Made by a program: the position numbers and the translations under genes. Below the pieces are notes generated by a model. That model saw nothing but the letters and a program-made list of their open reading frames with translations. It did no database searches and was not told where the DNA came from. From Microbacterium lemovicicum (GTDB lineage: Bacteria; Actinomycetota; Actinomycetes; Actinomycetales; Microbacteriaceae), in the NCBI RefSeq assembly GCF_003991875.1, contig NZ_CP031423.1, positions 868,001 to 932,000 of the forward strand: a stretch of 64,000 nucleotides of DNA, written 5' to 3'. Shown here one piece after another: positions 10,201 to 18,755 of the stretch. The first letter of the stretch is position 1. Each line of letters begins with the position of its first letter.

Positions 10201-11056
10201 GGTCTTCGTAGGAGGCGAGGAACTCCCCGAAGGACAGGGTGTCGGCGCGCTTGATGCTCGGCACCATGAGGGCGCGCGTGCCGTCGGGCTTGGGCAGGTC
10301 GATCGCGATGCCGAGTCCGACGTGCGCGGGGGCCACGACCGACGGCTTGCCGTCGACCTCGGCGTAGAACACGTTCTGGCTCGGGAACTCCTTGAGCGCC
10401 TGGATGATCGCCCAGCCGATGAGGTGCGTGAAGCTGACCTTGCCGCCGCGGGTGCGGGACATGTGGTTGTTGATGACGATGCGGTTGTCGATCATCAGCT
10501 TGGCCGGGACCGTGCGCACGCTGGTGGCGGTCGGGACGGTCAGCGACTCGTCCATGTTCGCCGCGAGGGTCTTCGTCATGCCGCGCAGGGGCGTGACGGT
10601 GTCCTGCTCGCTCGCGTCCTCGGGCGACGAGGGCGCGGCCTTGGGTGCCTGGGCCGGGATCGGCTGCTTCGCCGCCGGCTTGGCCGTCGTCCGCGCCACG
10701 GGCTGCGCGCCCACGACGGGGATCGGCGCCGTCACCGGACGGGGCTCGGACGCGGCCGGCTGGGTGCGCGCGGGAGTCGCGGCGGCGGGAGTCGTGGCAG
10801 AGGCAGCCGGCGCGGTGCCGTTGCTCTCCGCCGCGGGTGCCGATGGGGCCGCGGCCGCCGGTGCCGCTGCGGGTGCCGAGGAGGCGCCGGAGTCGGACGA
10901 TCCGGACGGCTTGTAGGCCTCCAGGACCGGCCACCAGGCCTTGTCGACGGAATTCTTGTCGTTCGTGAACTGCTCGTAGAGCTCTTCGACGAGCCACTCG
11001 TTGGCCCCGAACTCTCCCTCGCTCGAAGTCCCGACGCCTGTCACCTGGCTCGACAC
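7268..11056 (-). CDS. kgd: Multifunctional 2-oxoglutarate decarboxylase / dehydrogenase E1 with fused succinyltransferase domain
   Basis: About 1,262 residues. The N-terminal segment (ANEWLVEELYEQF) is followed by an Ala/Pro-rich linker, a 2-oxoacid dehydrogenase acyltransferase domain (DHRVIQGAGSGEFL, catalytic His) and a ThDP-dependent E1 domain (IGMAHRGRLNVL, the GHNEGDDPS cofactor region). There is no lipoyl domain, as expected for the actinobacterial Kgd/OdhA fusion. It catalyses entry of 2-oxoglutarate into succinyl-CoA formation together with other dehydrogenase subunits. GTG 11054-11056 is preferred because GCAGG lies upstream; an in-frame ATG at 11077 has no ribosome-binding site. 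This is a core TCA-cycle gene. Confidence 0.95.
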   Translation of the reverse strand: MSSQVTGVGTSSEGEFGANEWLVEELYEQFTNDKNSVDKAWWPVLEAYKPSGSSDSGASSAPAAAPAAAAPSAPAAESNGTAPAASATTPAAATPARTQPAASEPRPVTAPIPVVGAQPVARTTAKPAAKQPIPAQAPKAAPSSPEDASEQDTVTPLRGMTKTLAANMDESLTVPTATSVRTVPAKLMIDNRIVINNHMSRTRGGKVSFTHLIGWAIIQALKEFPSQNVFYAEVDGKPSVVAPAHVGLGIAIDLPKPDGTRALMVPSIKRADTLSFGEFLASYEDLVTRARTNKLTAADFQGTSISLTNPGGIGTVHSVPRLMKGQGCIVGAGALEYPAEFQGSSEKTLVELGIGKTITLTSTYDHRVIQGAGSGEFLKKVHELLIGQRGFYESIFAALRIPYAPIHWASDINVDLAERVDKTARVQELINSFRVRGHLMADIDPLEYVQRTHPDLEIEEHGLTFWDLDREFVTNGFGGKRQMKLRDILGVLRDSYCRTIGLEYMHIQDPEQRKWFQDNVEVKYQKPGHDEQLRILSKLNEGEAFETFLQTKYVGQKRFSLEGGESLIPLLDEILQGAAQAGMDGAAIGMAHRGRLNVLTNIAGKTYGQVFREFEGSVAVGSKSGSGDVKYHLGTEGTFVDDRGDELPILLAANPSHLETVDGVLEGIVRAKQDRKPIGTFAWLPILVHGDAAFAGQGVVVETLQMSQLRGYRTGGTIHVVVNNQVGFTTVPGDARTSVYATDVAKTIQAPIFHVNGDDPEAVVRVSQLAFAYRERFHRDVVVDLVCYRRRGHNEGDDPSMTQPLMTNLIEAKRSVRRLYTESLVGRGDITEEEYEQAKRDFQDRLEIAFAETHEAETGTSNVVDENGPVEPAAGAPETTGVGVDVVQLIGDAFVNRPDGFTVHGKLQQLLEKRLDMSRNGNVDWAFGELLAFGSLLLEGTNVRLAGQDSRRGTFVQRHSVLHDRANGQEWIPLTNLSENQGRFWVYDSLLSEYAAMAFEYGYSVERPDALVLWEAQFGDFANGAQSVIDEYISAADQKWGQQSSVVLLLPHGYEGQGPDHSSARIERYLSMCAQDNMTVARPSTPASYFHLLRRQAYMRPRRPLVVFTPKAMLRLRGATSPVEDFTTGRFEPVLDDARGGDRSAVTRVLLHAGKIHWDLKAELEKNPNPQIALVRLEQYYPAPIDELNAVLESYPNAELVWVQDEPENQGAWPFISLEVASRLGGRTIRRVSRTSAASPATGSPKVHAREHADIMQRALTT

Positions 11057-11131
11057 GGCTAGATCGCCTGCTTTCATCAGTGAAGTCTGAGAAGCGCGGG
11101 GCGGTCAGAGCCCCCCCGCACACGGTTCTCA

Positions 11132-11137
11132 ATCCTA
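11132..11137 (-). promoter_or_regulatory. Predicted -10 element for kgd
   Basis: On the minus strand TAGGAT lies about 75 nt upstream of the kgd start, giving a leader of about 70 nt. The -35 is not clear. Confidence 0.35.
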
Positions 11138-11200
11138 TCCCAGATCCCCGTGCCGACAGCGGGCGTCAGCCGACCAGAGGCGCGGCTGATCCCGAATGGT

Positions 11201-11206
11201 TACCTT
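11201..11206 (+). promoter_or_regulatory. -10 hexamer for leaderless guaB1 start
   Basis: TACCTT is followed by 6 nt (GGAGGA) and then GTG 11213. The purine-rich string touches the start codon with no spacing, so it cannot work as a normal ribosome-binding site; a leaderless start explains it better. Confidence 0.5.
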
Positions 11207-11212
11207 GGAGGA

Positions 11213-12670
11213 GTGGAGTTCTACGGAGACCGGCCCGACGTCGACCTGACCTACTCGGATGTCTTCCTGGTGCCGCGACGATCGGCGGTCACCAGCAGGC
11301 TGGATGTCGACCTCGCCCCGCGCGACGGCACGACGGCGACGCTCCCCCTCGTCTCGTCGAACATGAACTCCGTGACGGGGCCCCGGCTGGCTGCGACCCT
11401 CGCCCGCCGGGGAGGCCTCGGCGTGCTGCCGCAGGACATGCCGCTGCAGGAGCTCGATGCCGCGATCCGGTGGGTGAAGGAGCAGCCCGTTTCGTGGGAC
11501 ACGCCCCTCGTGCTGCCGCCCGACGCCACCGTCGCCGACGCCGGACGACTCCTCCCTGCCACCGAGGGTCACGGGATCGTCGTCGCCGCGGCCACCGGCG
11601 GCCGCCTGTCGATCGGCGACGTGCAGGGCGTGGTCCCGGCATCCCGCCTCGGCACCGCCCTCCCCGACGCGCGCCTCGGCGATCTCGTGCGCGGCGCGAC
11701 GCCGTCGATCGACGCCGAGGACGTCGGCAGCGCCCGCCACGCGTTCGACCTGCTCGTCGCGGCCGACGCCGAGACGGTCTGCGTGCTGCACCACGGCTTC
11801 GTCGTCGGCACCCTCTCGCGTCGCAGCGCGCTGCGCTCGACGCTGTACACCCCGGCTGTCGACGTATCGGGCCGCCTCGTCGTGGCTGCGGCGGTGGGCA
11901 TCAACGGCGACGTGCAGGGCAAGGCGAAGGCGCTCGCCGCGGCCGGCGTCGACGTCCTCGTCGTCGATACGGCCCACGGTCACCAGGAGGGGATGCTGCG
12001 GGCGCTCGCCGCGGTCGCCGACCTCGACCTCGGCATCCCCATCGCCGCGGGCAACATCGTCACCGCCGAGGGGGTGCACGATCTGGTGCGCGCGGGCGCC
12101 AGCATCCTGAAGGTCGGCGTCGGCCCCGGCGCCATGTGCACCACGCGCATGATGACGGCGGTCGGTCGCCCGCAGTTCTCCGCCGTGCTCGAGACGGCCG
12201 AGGCCGCCCGCATCATGGGCGCCCACGTCTGGGCGGACGGCGGCGTGCGCTACCCGCGCGACGTCGCGCTCGCGCTGGCGGCGGGTGCGGCATCCGTCAT
12301 GATCGGCTCCTGGTTCGCGGGCACCATCGAGTCTCCGGGCGAGTTGCGCGTCGACGATGCGGGCCGTCCCTACAAGGAGTCGTGGGGCATGGCCTCCTCG
12401 AAGGCGGTGCACGAGCGCTTCGGGCGCCTCGACCCCTACGACCTCGCCCGCAAGGAGCTGTTCGCCGAGGGCATCTCGTCGTCGAAGATCTACCTCGACC
12501 CGCTGCGGCCGGGGCTGGAGGACCTCCTCGACATGATCACGTCGGGGGTGCGGTCCTCCTTCACCTACGCGGGTGCATCGACCGTGCCCGAGTTCCACGA
12601 GCGGGCGCGCGTCGGCCGGCAGTCGGCGGCCGGCTACGAAGAGGGCAAGGCGCTTCCGGTCAGCTGGTGA
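11213..12670 (+). CDS. guaB1: GuaB1-family IMP dehydrogenase-related protein
   Basis: The 485-residue protein starts VEFYGDRPDVDLTYSDVFLVP, a typical GuaB1 beginning. It has a TIM-barrel IMPDH/GMP-reductase fold with a tandem CBS segment inserted around residues 90-215 and the active-site cysteine loop GPGAMCTTRMMT. In mycobacteria and relatives GuaB1 behaves as a GMP reductase in purine salvage rather than as the biosynthetic GuaB2 (family knowledge). The start is GTG 11213; a longer frame from 11150 adds an unsupported extension. It is divergent from kgd. Confidence 0.9.
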   Translation: MEFYGDRPDVDLTYSDVFLVPRRSAVTSRLDVDLAPRDGTTATLPLVSSNMNSVTGPRLAATLARRGGLGVLPQDMPLQELDAAIRWVKEQPVSWDTPLVLPPDATVADAGRLLPATEGHGIVVAAATGGRLSIGDVQGVVPASRLGTALPDARLGDLVRGATPSIDAEDVGSARHAFDLLVAADAETVCVLHHGFVVGTLSRRSALRSTLYTPAVDVSGRLVVAAAVGINGDVQGKAKALAAAGVDVLVVDTAHGHQEGMLRALAAVADLDLGIPIAAGNIVTAEGVHDLVRAGASILKVGVGPGAMCTTRMMTAVGRPQFSAVLETAEAARIMGAHVWADGGVRYPRDVALALAAGAASVMIGSWFAGTIESPGELRVDDAGRPYKESWGMASSKAVHERFGRLDPYDLARKELFAEGISSSKIYLDPLRPGLEDLLDMITSGVRSSFTYAGASTVPEFHERARVGRQSAAGYEEGKALPVSW

Positions 12671-12682
12671 CGCGCGGCGCCG

Positions 12683-13774
12683 TCAGCTCGTGACGGCGAC
12701 CGCGGCCTCCAGCGTCATCCACGCGCCGAGCTGCACCGACAGATCACCGTCGGGCTCGCTGCCGCCGTCGGTGGCGCCCCCGACCGCGGCGCGCGGAGCG
12801 CCGTCGCGGCCCGAGGGCGCGACAGCGCCACGGCGGGGGTCGGCGGAGAACAGCGGCCGGCCGTCGATCTCGAGGCGTCCGTCCCAGAGGGCGCGCGCTT
12901 CGGACAGCACGAGACGACGGGCGGATGCTGCGGCATCCGCCGTCTCCGGACGATCCGCGAGCCGCACTGCCGCCTCGGCGAGATACCGGCACAGGATGCC
13001 GGCGAAGAGCCCGCCGTCCCCGCCGCCCGCGGTCGGGAGCAGTCCGTCCGGCTCGCACCAGGCCGCGATCGCGCGGACGAGCGCGGCGGCGGCGTCCGCC
13101 CGTGACGGGTCGGAGTCGGTCGCGAGCGCGAGCTGCGCGCCGAGCGCGACGCCCTGGTTGTAGGTGTAGAGCGTGTCGCGCACGACGCCGCCCTCCACGC
13201 CGTCGCGCACGAGCCCGGTCGTCTCGTCGGTGAGCTGCCGCAGCATCCAGTCCTCGAGCTGCGCCGCCCGCGTCGCGTCGTCCGTGCGCGCGAGGAGGAT
13301 GGCGGCGGGTCCGTTGGCGGGCGCGTTGTAGAGCGAGCTGCCGACGTGCCAGGGGAGCGCGCCGACCGCCGGGTCGATCCCGTGCGCGAGGCGGCGCGAG
13401 ATGCGGCGCACGGGGCGGTGGCGACGCTCGGGAGCCGTGCGCTGCAGGGCGAGGCCCATCCAGGCGATGTCGTCGTAGAAGCGATTCACCCAGCGGCCGG
13501 CGGTGCGCAGGCGCACGGTGCGGGCGAGCATGCGCAGCCGGCGCTCGCGGGCGGGGGAGGGCCGGTGCAGGAGGGCGTCGCCGGCGCAGTCGATGAGGTG
13601 CGCGTGCCACCAGTAGTGCCACACGGCGAGCTCGTCGAGGGCTCCGCGCAGTCCGGTGCGGGCAGGCCATCGCGGCCGCGCCCACGCGACACCCACCGCG
13701 TGCCGTCCGAAGCGCTCCCGCACGGCGTGCTCGGCGGCGGCGGCGCGGTCGTTCCACTGCTCTCGATCGGGCAT
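12683..13774 (-). CDS. Glycoside hydrolase family 76 protein
   Basis: The 363-residue protein begins at ATG 13774, with GGAGGA about 8 nt upstream. It has the all-helical GH76 pattern: the double aspartate motif FYDDIAWMGLAL (about residues 105-116), characteristic of the alpha-1,6-mannanase catalytic pair, and LYTYNQGVALGAQLAL. GH76 enzymes cut alpha-mannan. No signal peptide is seen, so it would act in the cytoplasm or leave by another route. The upstream frame to 13897 lacks start signals. It is divergent from the CNNM gene pair. Confidence 0.8.
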   Translation of the reverse strand: MPDREQWNDRAAAAEHAVRERFGRHAVGVAWARPRWPARTGLRGALDELAVWHYWWHAHLIDCAGDALLHRPSPARERRLRMLARTVRLRTAGRWVNRFYDDIAWMGLALQRTAPERRHRPVRRISRRLAHGIDPAVGALPWHVGSSLYNAPANGPAAILLARTDDATRAAQLEDWMLRQLTDETTGLVRDGVEGGVVRDTLYTYNQGVALGAQLALATDSDPSRADAAAALVRAIAAWCEPDGLLPTAGGGDGGLFAGILCRYLAEAAVRLADRPETADAAASARRLVLSEARALWDGRLEIDGRPLFSADPRRGAVAPSGRDGAPRAAVGGATDGGSEPDGDLSVQLGAWMTLEAAVAVTS

Positions 13775-13854
13775 GCGCCCATCCTCCCCCCTCAGCCGCC
13801 GCAACCCGCGGACACAGCAGGCGGACGGCGTGCAGGCCGTAGACTGGAGGGACG

Positions 13855-13923
13855 ATGGACGACCCTCCCAGTAGACCCGCGCCCCGCGTTCCCGCACCTC
13901 CGACAGCGGAAGGTGATGCGTGA
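13855..13923 (+). CDS. Possible 22-codon leader peptide upstream of the CNNM genes
   Basis: An ATG follows TAGACT (13840-13845) and a GGAGGG string. The reading frame of 22 residues is proline-rich (MDDPPSRPAPRVPAPP...) and ends in a TGA that overlaps the ATG at 13923 of the transporter gene. This arrangement fits a translationally coupled leader peptide; the proline clusters could stall ribosomes. It could also be chance, since the ORF is short. Confidence 0.35.
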   Translation: MDDPPSRPAPRVPAPPTAEGDA

Positions 13924-15263
13924 TGGATTACGTCATGCTGGGCGTGGGGCTTCTGCTCACGGTCGGGACCGGCCTGTTCGTCGCGAGCGAGTTCGCGCTG
14001 GTCAATCTCGACCGCGCCGACCTCGAGGCCCGCCAGGCGGCGGGGGAGTCACGACTCGCGCTGACGATCAGCGCTCTGCGCATCACCTCGACGCACCTCT
14101 CCAGCGCGCAGCTCGGCATCACGCTGACGACGCTCCTCACCGGTTACACGATGGAGCCGGCGATCTCGAATCTGCTGCGCCCCGTGTTCGCGGCGTGGGG
14201 CCTGCCGGAGGGCTTCGCGTCGCCCTTCGCCGTGGTGCTCGGCGTCAGCGTCGCGACCGTGCTGTCGATGATCCTCGGCGAGCTGGTGCCCAAGAACTTC
14301 GCCCTGGCGATCCCGCGCCAGACGGGCAAGCTCGTCATGCCGTTCCAGGTCGCCTTCACCACGGTGTTCCGCCCGGCGATCGCGCTGCTCAACGGAAGCG
14401 CCAACGGCGTGCTGCGCCTCATGGGCGTCGAGCCCAAGGAGGAGCTGTCGGGCGCGCGCACCGCGGAGGAGCTCTCGAGCCTCGTCCGCCGCTCGGCCAG
14501 CGCCGGCGTGCTCGAGGAGGACACGGCCTCGCTCCTGGACCGCACCCTCACCTTCGCCCGCCTCACCGCCGCCGACGTGATGACGCCGCGGCCCAGCATC
14601 CACGCCCTGTCGGCGGACGACAGCGCCGAGGACGTCATCCAGCTCGCCCGTCGCACCGGCCACAGCCGATTCCCCGTGTACGAGGAGTCGATGGACGACA
14701 TCACCGGCATCGTGCACCTGAAGGCCGCCGTCGGCGTGCCGCGCGACCGCCGTGCCGACGTGCCCGCGGCCGCCCTGGCCAGCGAGCCCCTGCGCGTGCC
14801 CGAAGCCGTGCACCTGGACACCCTGATGGCGGAGCTCCGCGCCCGCGGCTACCAGATGGCGATCGTCGTCGACGAGTACGGCGGCACCGCGGGCGTCGTC
14901 ACGCTCGAAGACCTCGTCGAGGAGATCGTCGGCGAGGTGCTCGACGAGCACGACCGCCGCACGGCCGGCATCGCACGGGTGAAGGACGGCGTGCTGTTCC
15001 CGGGCGAGCTGCGACCCGACGAGCTGCGCGACCGCACCGGCATCCGCATCCCGGAGGGCGACGTCTACGACACCGTGGGCGGCTACATCATGAGCGTGCT
15101 GGAGCGGATCCCCGTGACCGGCGACACGCTCGTCACCGACGACGGGACCATCGAAGTGCAGCGCATGGACGGACGACGCGTGGACCGGGTGAAGTTCGTG
15201 CCCGCCCTCGTGCCGGACGACGCCGAGAACGCCCAGGCCGCGAGCGGAGGTGAGCGTCGATGA
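13920..15263 (+). CDS. CNNM/HlyC-CorC family transporter (DUF21 + CBS pair + CorC_HlyC), copy 1
   Basis: 447 residues. The N-terminal DUF21 membrane domain has about four segments (residues 5-200, with [17 protein letters not shown] and [13 protein letters not shown]). Two CBS domains follow ([40 protein letters not shown]), then a C-terminal CorC_HlyC domain. Family members are implicated in magnesium or cobalt efflux. GTG 13920 and ATG 13923 both sit after GGAAGG; the second would couple to a leader peptide. Its stop overlaps the ATG of a paralogue, forming a two-gene operon. Confidence 0.9.
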   Translation: MMDYVMLGVGLLLTVGTGLFVASEFALVNLDRADLEARQAAGESRLALTISALRITSTHLSSAQLGITLTTLLTGYTMEPAISNLLRPVFAAWGLPEGFASPFAVVLGVSVATVLSMILGELVPKNFALAIPRQTGKLVMPFQVAFTTVFRPAIALLNGSANGVLRLMGVEPKEELSGARTAEELSSLVRRSASAGVLEEDTASLLDRTLTFARLTAADVMTPRPSIHALSADDSAEDVIQLARRTGHSRFPVYEESMDDITGIVHLKAAVGVPRDRRADVPAAALASEPLRVPEAVHLDTLMAELRARGYQMAIVVDEYGGTAGVVTLEDLVEEIVGEVLDEHDRRTAGIARVKDGVLFPGELRPDELRDRTGIRIPEGDVYDTVGGYIMSVLERIPVTGDTLVTDDGTIEVQRMDGRRVDRVKFVPALVPDDAENAQAASGGERR

Positions 15264-16315
15264 ACGACTGGGCCGGAATCGCCTGGCTTTTCGTGCTGCT
15301 GGCGTTCAACGCGTTCTTCGTCGGCGCCGAGTTCGCCGTCATCTCCGCGCGGCGCTCGCAGATCGAGCCGCTCGCCGAACGCGGGTCGCGATCGGCGAAG
15401 ACCGCGCTGTACGCCATGGAGCACGCGACGCTCATGCTGGCCACCAGCCAGCTGGGCATCACGATCTGCTCGCTGCTGATCCTGAACGTCTCCGAGCCGG
15501 CGATTCACCACCTGCTCGAGGTGCCGCTGGGTCTCACCGGCATCTCCGAGGAGGCCGTGAGCGTCGCCGGATTCGTCATCACCCTGCTGCTCGTGTCGTA
15601 CCTGCACGTGGTCTTCGGCGAGATGGTGCCGAAGAACCTCGCGTTCTCGCTGCCCGACCGCGCCGTGCTCATGCTCGCGACGCCGCTGGTGTGGGTGTCG
15701 AAGGTCTTCCACCCCGTCATCGTCACGCTGAACTGGATCGCCAACCACGTCGTGCGCCTGTTCCGGGTCGAGCCGAAGGACGAGGCCGCCTCGACCTTCA
15801 CCCTCGACGAGGTCGCCACGATCGTGAACCAGTCGCGCATCGAGGGCGTGCTGGACGACTCCTCCGGCGCCCTGTCGGCCGCGCTGGAGTTCACCGACAA
15901 GAAGGCGATGGATGTCGCGGTGCCGCTCGCGGGTCTCGTCACCCTTCCGGAGCGCGTGACGCCCGATGAGATCGAGCGCGCCGTCGCCAAGCACGGCTTC
16001 TCGCGGTACGTGATCGTCGACGCCGACGGCCTCCCCGTCGGCTACGTGCACCTGAAGGACATCCTGCGGGCCGCAGAGGGACCGGATGCCGCGACCGACG
16101 TCGCCCGTCCGGTGCCGGCCAAGCGGATCCACCACATGGTGCCGGTGGTCGAGACGACGGACCTCGAGGACGCGCTCGCCCTCATGCGCCGGGCCGGGCG
16201 CCACCTCGCGCAGGTGCGCGACCTCGACGGCCGCGTGACAGGTGTGCTGTTCCTCGAGGACATCATCGAGGAGCTCGTCGGCGAGGTGCAGGACGCCACC
16301 CGTCGCGGCCGGTGA
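15260..16315 (+). CDS. CNNM/HlyC-CorC family transporter, copy 2 (shorter, no CorC_HlyC domain)
   Basis: The 351-residue paralogue of the preceding gene starts inside its stop (ATGA). It has the DUF21 membrane domain (GITICSLLILNVSEPAIHHLL, VVFGEMVPKNLAFSLPDRA) and a CBS pair, ending just after VTGVLFLEDIIEELVGEVQD. The C-terminal CorC_HlyC domain is absent. Adjacent unequal pairs of this kind are usual in actinobacteria, and the two products may form a heteromer (inference). The long palindromic repeats follow 12 nt after the stop. Confidence 0.9.
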   Translation: MNDWAGIAWLFVLLAFNAFFVGAEFAVISARRSQIEPLAERGSRSAKTALYAMEHATLMLATSQLGITICSLLILNVSEPAIHHLLEVPLGLTGISEEAVSVAGFVITLLLVSYLHVVFGEMVPKNLAFSLPDRAVLMLATPLVWVSKVFHPVIVTLNWIANHVVRLFRVEPKDEAASTFTLDEVATIVNQSRIEGVLDDSSGALSAALEFTDKKAMDVAVPLAGLVTLPERVTPDEIERAVAKHGFSRYVIVDADGLPVGYVHLKDILRAAEGPDAATDVARPVPAKRIHHMVPVVETTDLEDALALMRRAGRHLAQVRDLDGRVTGVLFLEDIIEELVGEVQDATRRGR

Positions 16316-16327
16316 CGTGTCTTCGCG

Positions 16328-16594
16328 TCACCTGACGCGTGATGCGGCTTCGGCTGGGCGGTAACCGCGGATCGCGTCAGGTGCAGACGGCAGGGCGCCA
16401 TGTGCCGGATGCTGCGCAGCATCCGGTCCCGTTCACCTGACGCGTGATGCGGCATCGCCTCGGCGGTAGCCGCGGATCGCGTCAGGTGCAGAGGGCAGCG
16501 CGACACGTTACGGATGCTGCGCAGCATCCGTTCCCGTTCACCTGACGCGTGCTGCGGCTGCCGGCCCGCGGAGGCCGCATCCCGCGTCAGGTGA
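16328..16594. repeat. 105-bp tandem palindromic repeat, two full copies and one partial
   Basis: Units lie at 16328-16432, 16433-16537 and 16538-16594 (partial). Each unit opens with CACCTGACGCG and carries its exact complement CGCGTCAGGTG about 45 bp later, making a large hairpin. Units 1 and 2 then contain a palindrome built on GGATGCTGCGCAGCATCC (16405-16426 and 16511-16530). The block fills the gap between convergent genes, so it could terminate both transcripts, but duplication of the whole unit also suggests a mobile or amplifying repeat family. Confidence 0.9.
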
Positions 16595-16603
16595 GGGCGC
16601 GGG

Positions 16604-17668
16604 TCAGGGGCGCGCGCGGAGGTACTGCGCGGGCCAGTAGTCGATCTCGACGCCGAGCTCGGTCGCGGCGCGGAGGGCGAAGTGCGGGTCGCGCAGCCAC
16701 TCGCGCCCGGCCAGCACGGCGTCGGCCTGACCGCTCGCGACGATCTGCTCGGCCTGCGCCGCCTCGGTGATGAGGCCGACGGCCGCGGTCGGCACGTCGG
16801 ACGTCTGGCGCACCCCGGTCGCCAGTTCCACCTGATAGCCGGGGAACACCTCGATCTGCTGGTGCCGGACGAGGCCGCCGCTGGAGATGTCGAACAGGTC
16901 GGCTCCGGCGTCCCGCGACCAGCCGGCCACGATCGCCGTCTCGTCGACGTCGAGTCCGCCCTCGGCCCAGTCGGTGGCGGAGAACCGCACCAGGAGCGCG
17001 ACGTCGGGCGCGGCATCCCGGATCTCGCGGACGATCCGCAGCACCAGGCGTGCGCGGTTCTCGAGCGATCCGCCGTACTCGTCGTCACGCTGATTGGACA
17101 GCGGCGAGAGGAACTGGTGCACGAGGTAGCCGTGCGCGGCGTGGATCTCGAGCACCTCGAAGCCCGCCTCGAGCGCCCGCAGCGCCGCGGCGACGAAATC
17201 GGACACGACCTCGTCGATGCCGGTGATGTCGAGGGCCAGGGGCTCCGCGTAGCCCTCGAACGCCACCGCCGACGGGGCGACGGTCTCCCAGCCGCCCTCG
17301 CCCACCGACACCGACCCGCGCCGGCCGGAGAACGGCGACCAGGTCGAGGCCTTGCGGCCCGCGTGGGCCAGCTGCACGCCGGCCAGCGCTCCGCGGCTGC
17401 GGATCGCCGAAACGATCGGCTTCCACGCCTGCACCTGCTCGTCGTTCCAGATGCCGACGTCCTCGGGCGAGATGCGCCCCTCCGGCGAGACCGCCGTGGC
17501 CTCGGCGATGACGAGCCCCGCGCCGCCGGAGGCGAACTGCGCGAGGTGCGTGTGGTGCCACTCCTGCGGCACGCCGTCGACGGCGCTGTACTGGCACATC
17601 GGAGCCACCCAGAGGCGGTTGCGCGCGGTCAGGCCGCGCAGGTCGAGGGGGGTGAAGAGTGCGCTCAC
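16604..17668 (-). CDS. NADH:flavin oxidoreductase, old yellow enzyme family (YqjM/NamA-like)
   Basis: The 354-residue FMN-dependent TIM barrel has family landmarks: RNRLWVAPMCQYSA at residues 17-30 (with the YqjM-type cysteine near the flavin), AHAGRK, and the long conserved block HAAHGYLVHQFLSPLSNQRDDEYGG near residue 185. These enzymes reduce activated C=C bonds with NAD(P)H. The physiological substrate is not predictable. It is a single gene, divergent from the NAD(P)HX dehydratase gene, with 51 nt between the starts. Confidence 0.9.
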   Translation of the reverse strand: MSALFTPLDLRGLTARNRLWVAPMCQYSAVDGVPQEWHHTHLAQFASGGAGLVIAEATAVSPEGRISPEDVGIWNDEQVQAWKPIVSAIRSRGALAGVQLAHAGRKASTWSPFSGRRGSVSVGEGGWETVAPSAVAFEGYAEPLALDITGIDEVVSDFVAAALRALEAGFEVLEIHAAHGYLVHQFLSPLSNQRDDEYGGSLENRARLVLRIVREIRDAAPDVALLVRFSATDWAEGGLDVDETAIVAGWSRDAGADLFDISSGGLVRHQQIEVFPGYQVELATGVRQTSDVPTAAVGLITEAAQAEQIVASGQADAVLAGREWLRDPHFALRAATELGVEIDYWPAQYLRARP

Positions 17669-17719
17669 GGGGAGACGTCCGATCGGATTCGGGGGCTTTC
17701 GGCGGGGTTATCGTGGGGC

Positions 17720-18574
17720 ATGCCCGAGCGATGGACCGCACAGGACGCCGGACGCGTCCTGCGGATGCCAACCGACGACGACGACAAGTATTCCCGAGGG
17801 GTGCTGGGCGTCCGCACCGGCTCCGAGCAGTACCCGGGCGCCGCCGTCCTCGGCGTCGAGGCCGCGTGGCGGACGGGGACGGGCATGGTGCGCTACCTCG
17901 GTCCGGAGCGTCCGAGCACCCTCATCCTGCAGCGTCGCCCCGAGACGGTGACCGCCGACGGGCGCGTGCAGGCGTGGCTGATCGGATCGGGAACGGATGC
18001 CGCGTCCCGCTCCGTCGACGAGACGGCGGCGCTGCGCGGCATCCTGTCGGGCGACCTCACCGTGGTGGTCGACGCCGGTGCGCTCGACCTCGCGCCGTCG
18101 GGCACCGCGCCGCGCATCGTCACCCCGCACGGCCGCGAGCACACCCGGCTGCGCGAGGCGCTCGGGCTCGCGCCCCTGAGCGCCCAGCCCGACGAGGAGG
18201 AGCGGGCGGACGCCGCGGCCGAGACCGCCGCGGCGCTGGGCGCGGTCGTGCTGCTGAAGGGCGCGGTGACGATCGTCGCGACCCCGGACGGGTGGTCGAC
18301 GCGGGTGCAGGCGGGCACGCCCTGGCTGTCGACCGCGGGGACGGGCGACGTGCTGGGCGGCGTCGTCGGAGCCCTCGCCGCCGCGGCGGGGGAGGACGCC
18401 GATGCGGGGGAGCTCGGCCGGGTCGCGGCGACCGGAGCCTGGCTCCACGGGCACGCCGCGTCGCTGGCCGCCACCGCCGCGGCGGCCGGGCCGGACGGCT
18501 CGGGGCCGATCACCGCGCTGGACGTCGCCGAGCACCTGCCCGCCGCCGTGGCCGCAGCGCTCGCCGCCGCCTAG
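17720..18574 (+). CDS. nnrD: ADP-dependent NAD(P)H-hydrate dehydratase
   Basis: The start ATG 17720 gives 284 residues of the ribokinase-like NnrD fold. The protein shows TAGTGDVLGG, the conserved glycine-rich nucleotide motif, and KYSRGVLGVRTGSEQYPGAA near the N-terminus. The enzyme repairs hydrated NADH/NADPH using ADP. The NnrE epimerase domain, often fused, is absent here. TATCGT lies 5 nt before the ATG, suggesting a leaderless mRNA. A much longer open frame to 16682 is antisense to the neighbouring oxidoreductase and was not used. Confidence 0.88.
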   Translation: MPERWTAQDAGRVLRMPTDDDDKYSRGVLGVRTGSEQYPGAAVLGVEAAWRTGTGMVRYLGPERPSTLILQRRPETVTADGRVQAWLIGSGTDAASRSVDETAALRGILSGDLTVVVDAGALDLAPSGTAPRIVTPHGREHTRLREALGLAPLSAQPDEEERADAAAETAAALGAVVLLKGAVTIVATPDGWSTRVQAGTPWLSTAGTGDVLGGVVGALAAAAGEDADAGELGRVAATGAWLHGHAASLAATAAAAGPDGSGPITALDVAEHLPAAVAAALAAA

Positions 18575-18609
18575 CCGCGCCGCCGCATGGCCGCGCCACC
18601 GAGTAGCCG

Positions 18610-18662
18610 CACGTAGGCCCGGCGCCGCACGTCGGCCGGCGCCGCACGCCGGCCCGGCGCCG
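18610..18662. repeat. Three tandem 17-18 bp GC-rich repeats
   Basis: Units CACGTAGGCCCGGCGCCG, CACGTCGGCCGGCGCCG and CACGCCGGCCCGGCGCCG follow head to tail between nnrD and the GT87 gene. Each ends in the palindrome CGGCGCCG, so the array can fold strongly and may terminate nnrD transcription. Confidence 0.6.
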
Positions 18663-18743
18663 CTCCGACCGTGCGCGCCGACCCGGTCGCGTGAGGCTCG
18701 GACGGCGGCGTCCGCTCACAGGGAGTCGAGAGCACGCCCCCCG

Positions 18744-18749
18744 TAGAAT
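18744..18749 (+). promoter_or_regulatory. -10 hexamer for leaderless GT87 gene
   Basis: TAGAAT, a close match to consensus, sits 6 nt before the GTG at 18756. Confidence 0.55.
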
Positions 18750-18755
18750 GCACCT

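Noticed and set aside
7301..11062. Open frame of 1,253 codons on the plus strand
   Set aside because: It is the exact antisense shadow of kgd and is composed of low-complexity Ala/Gly/Arg/Val stretches.
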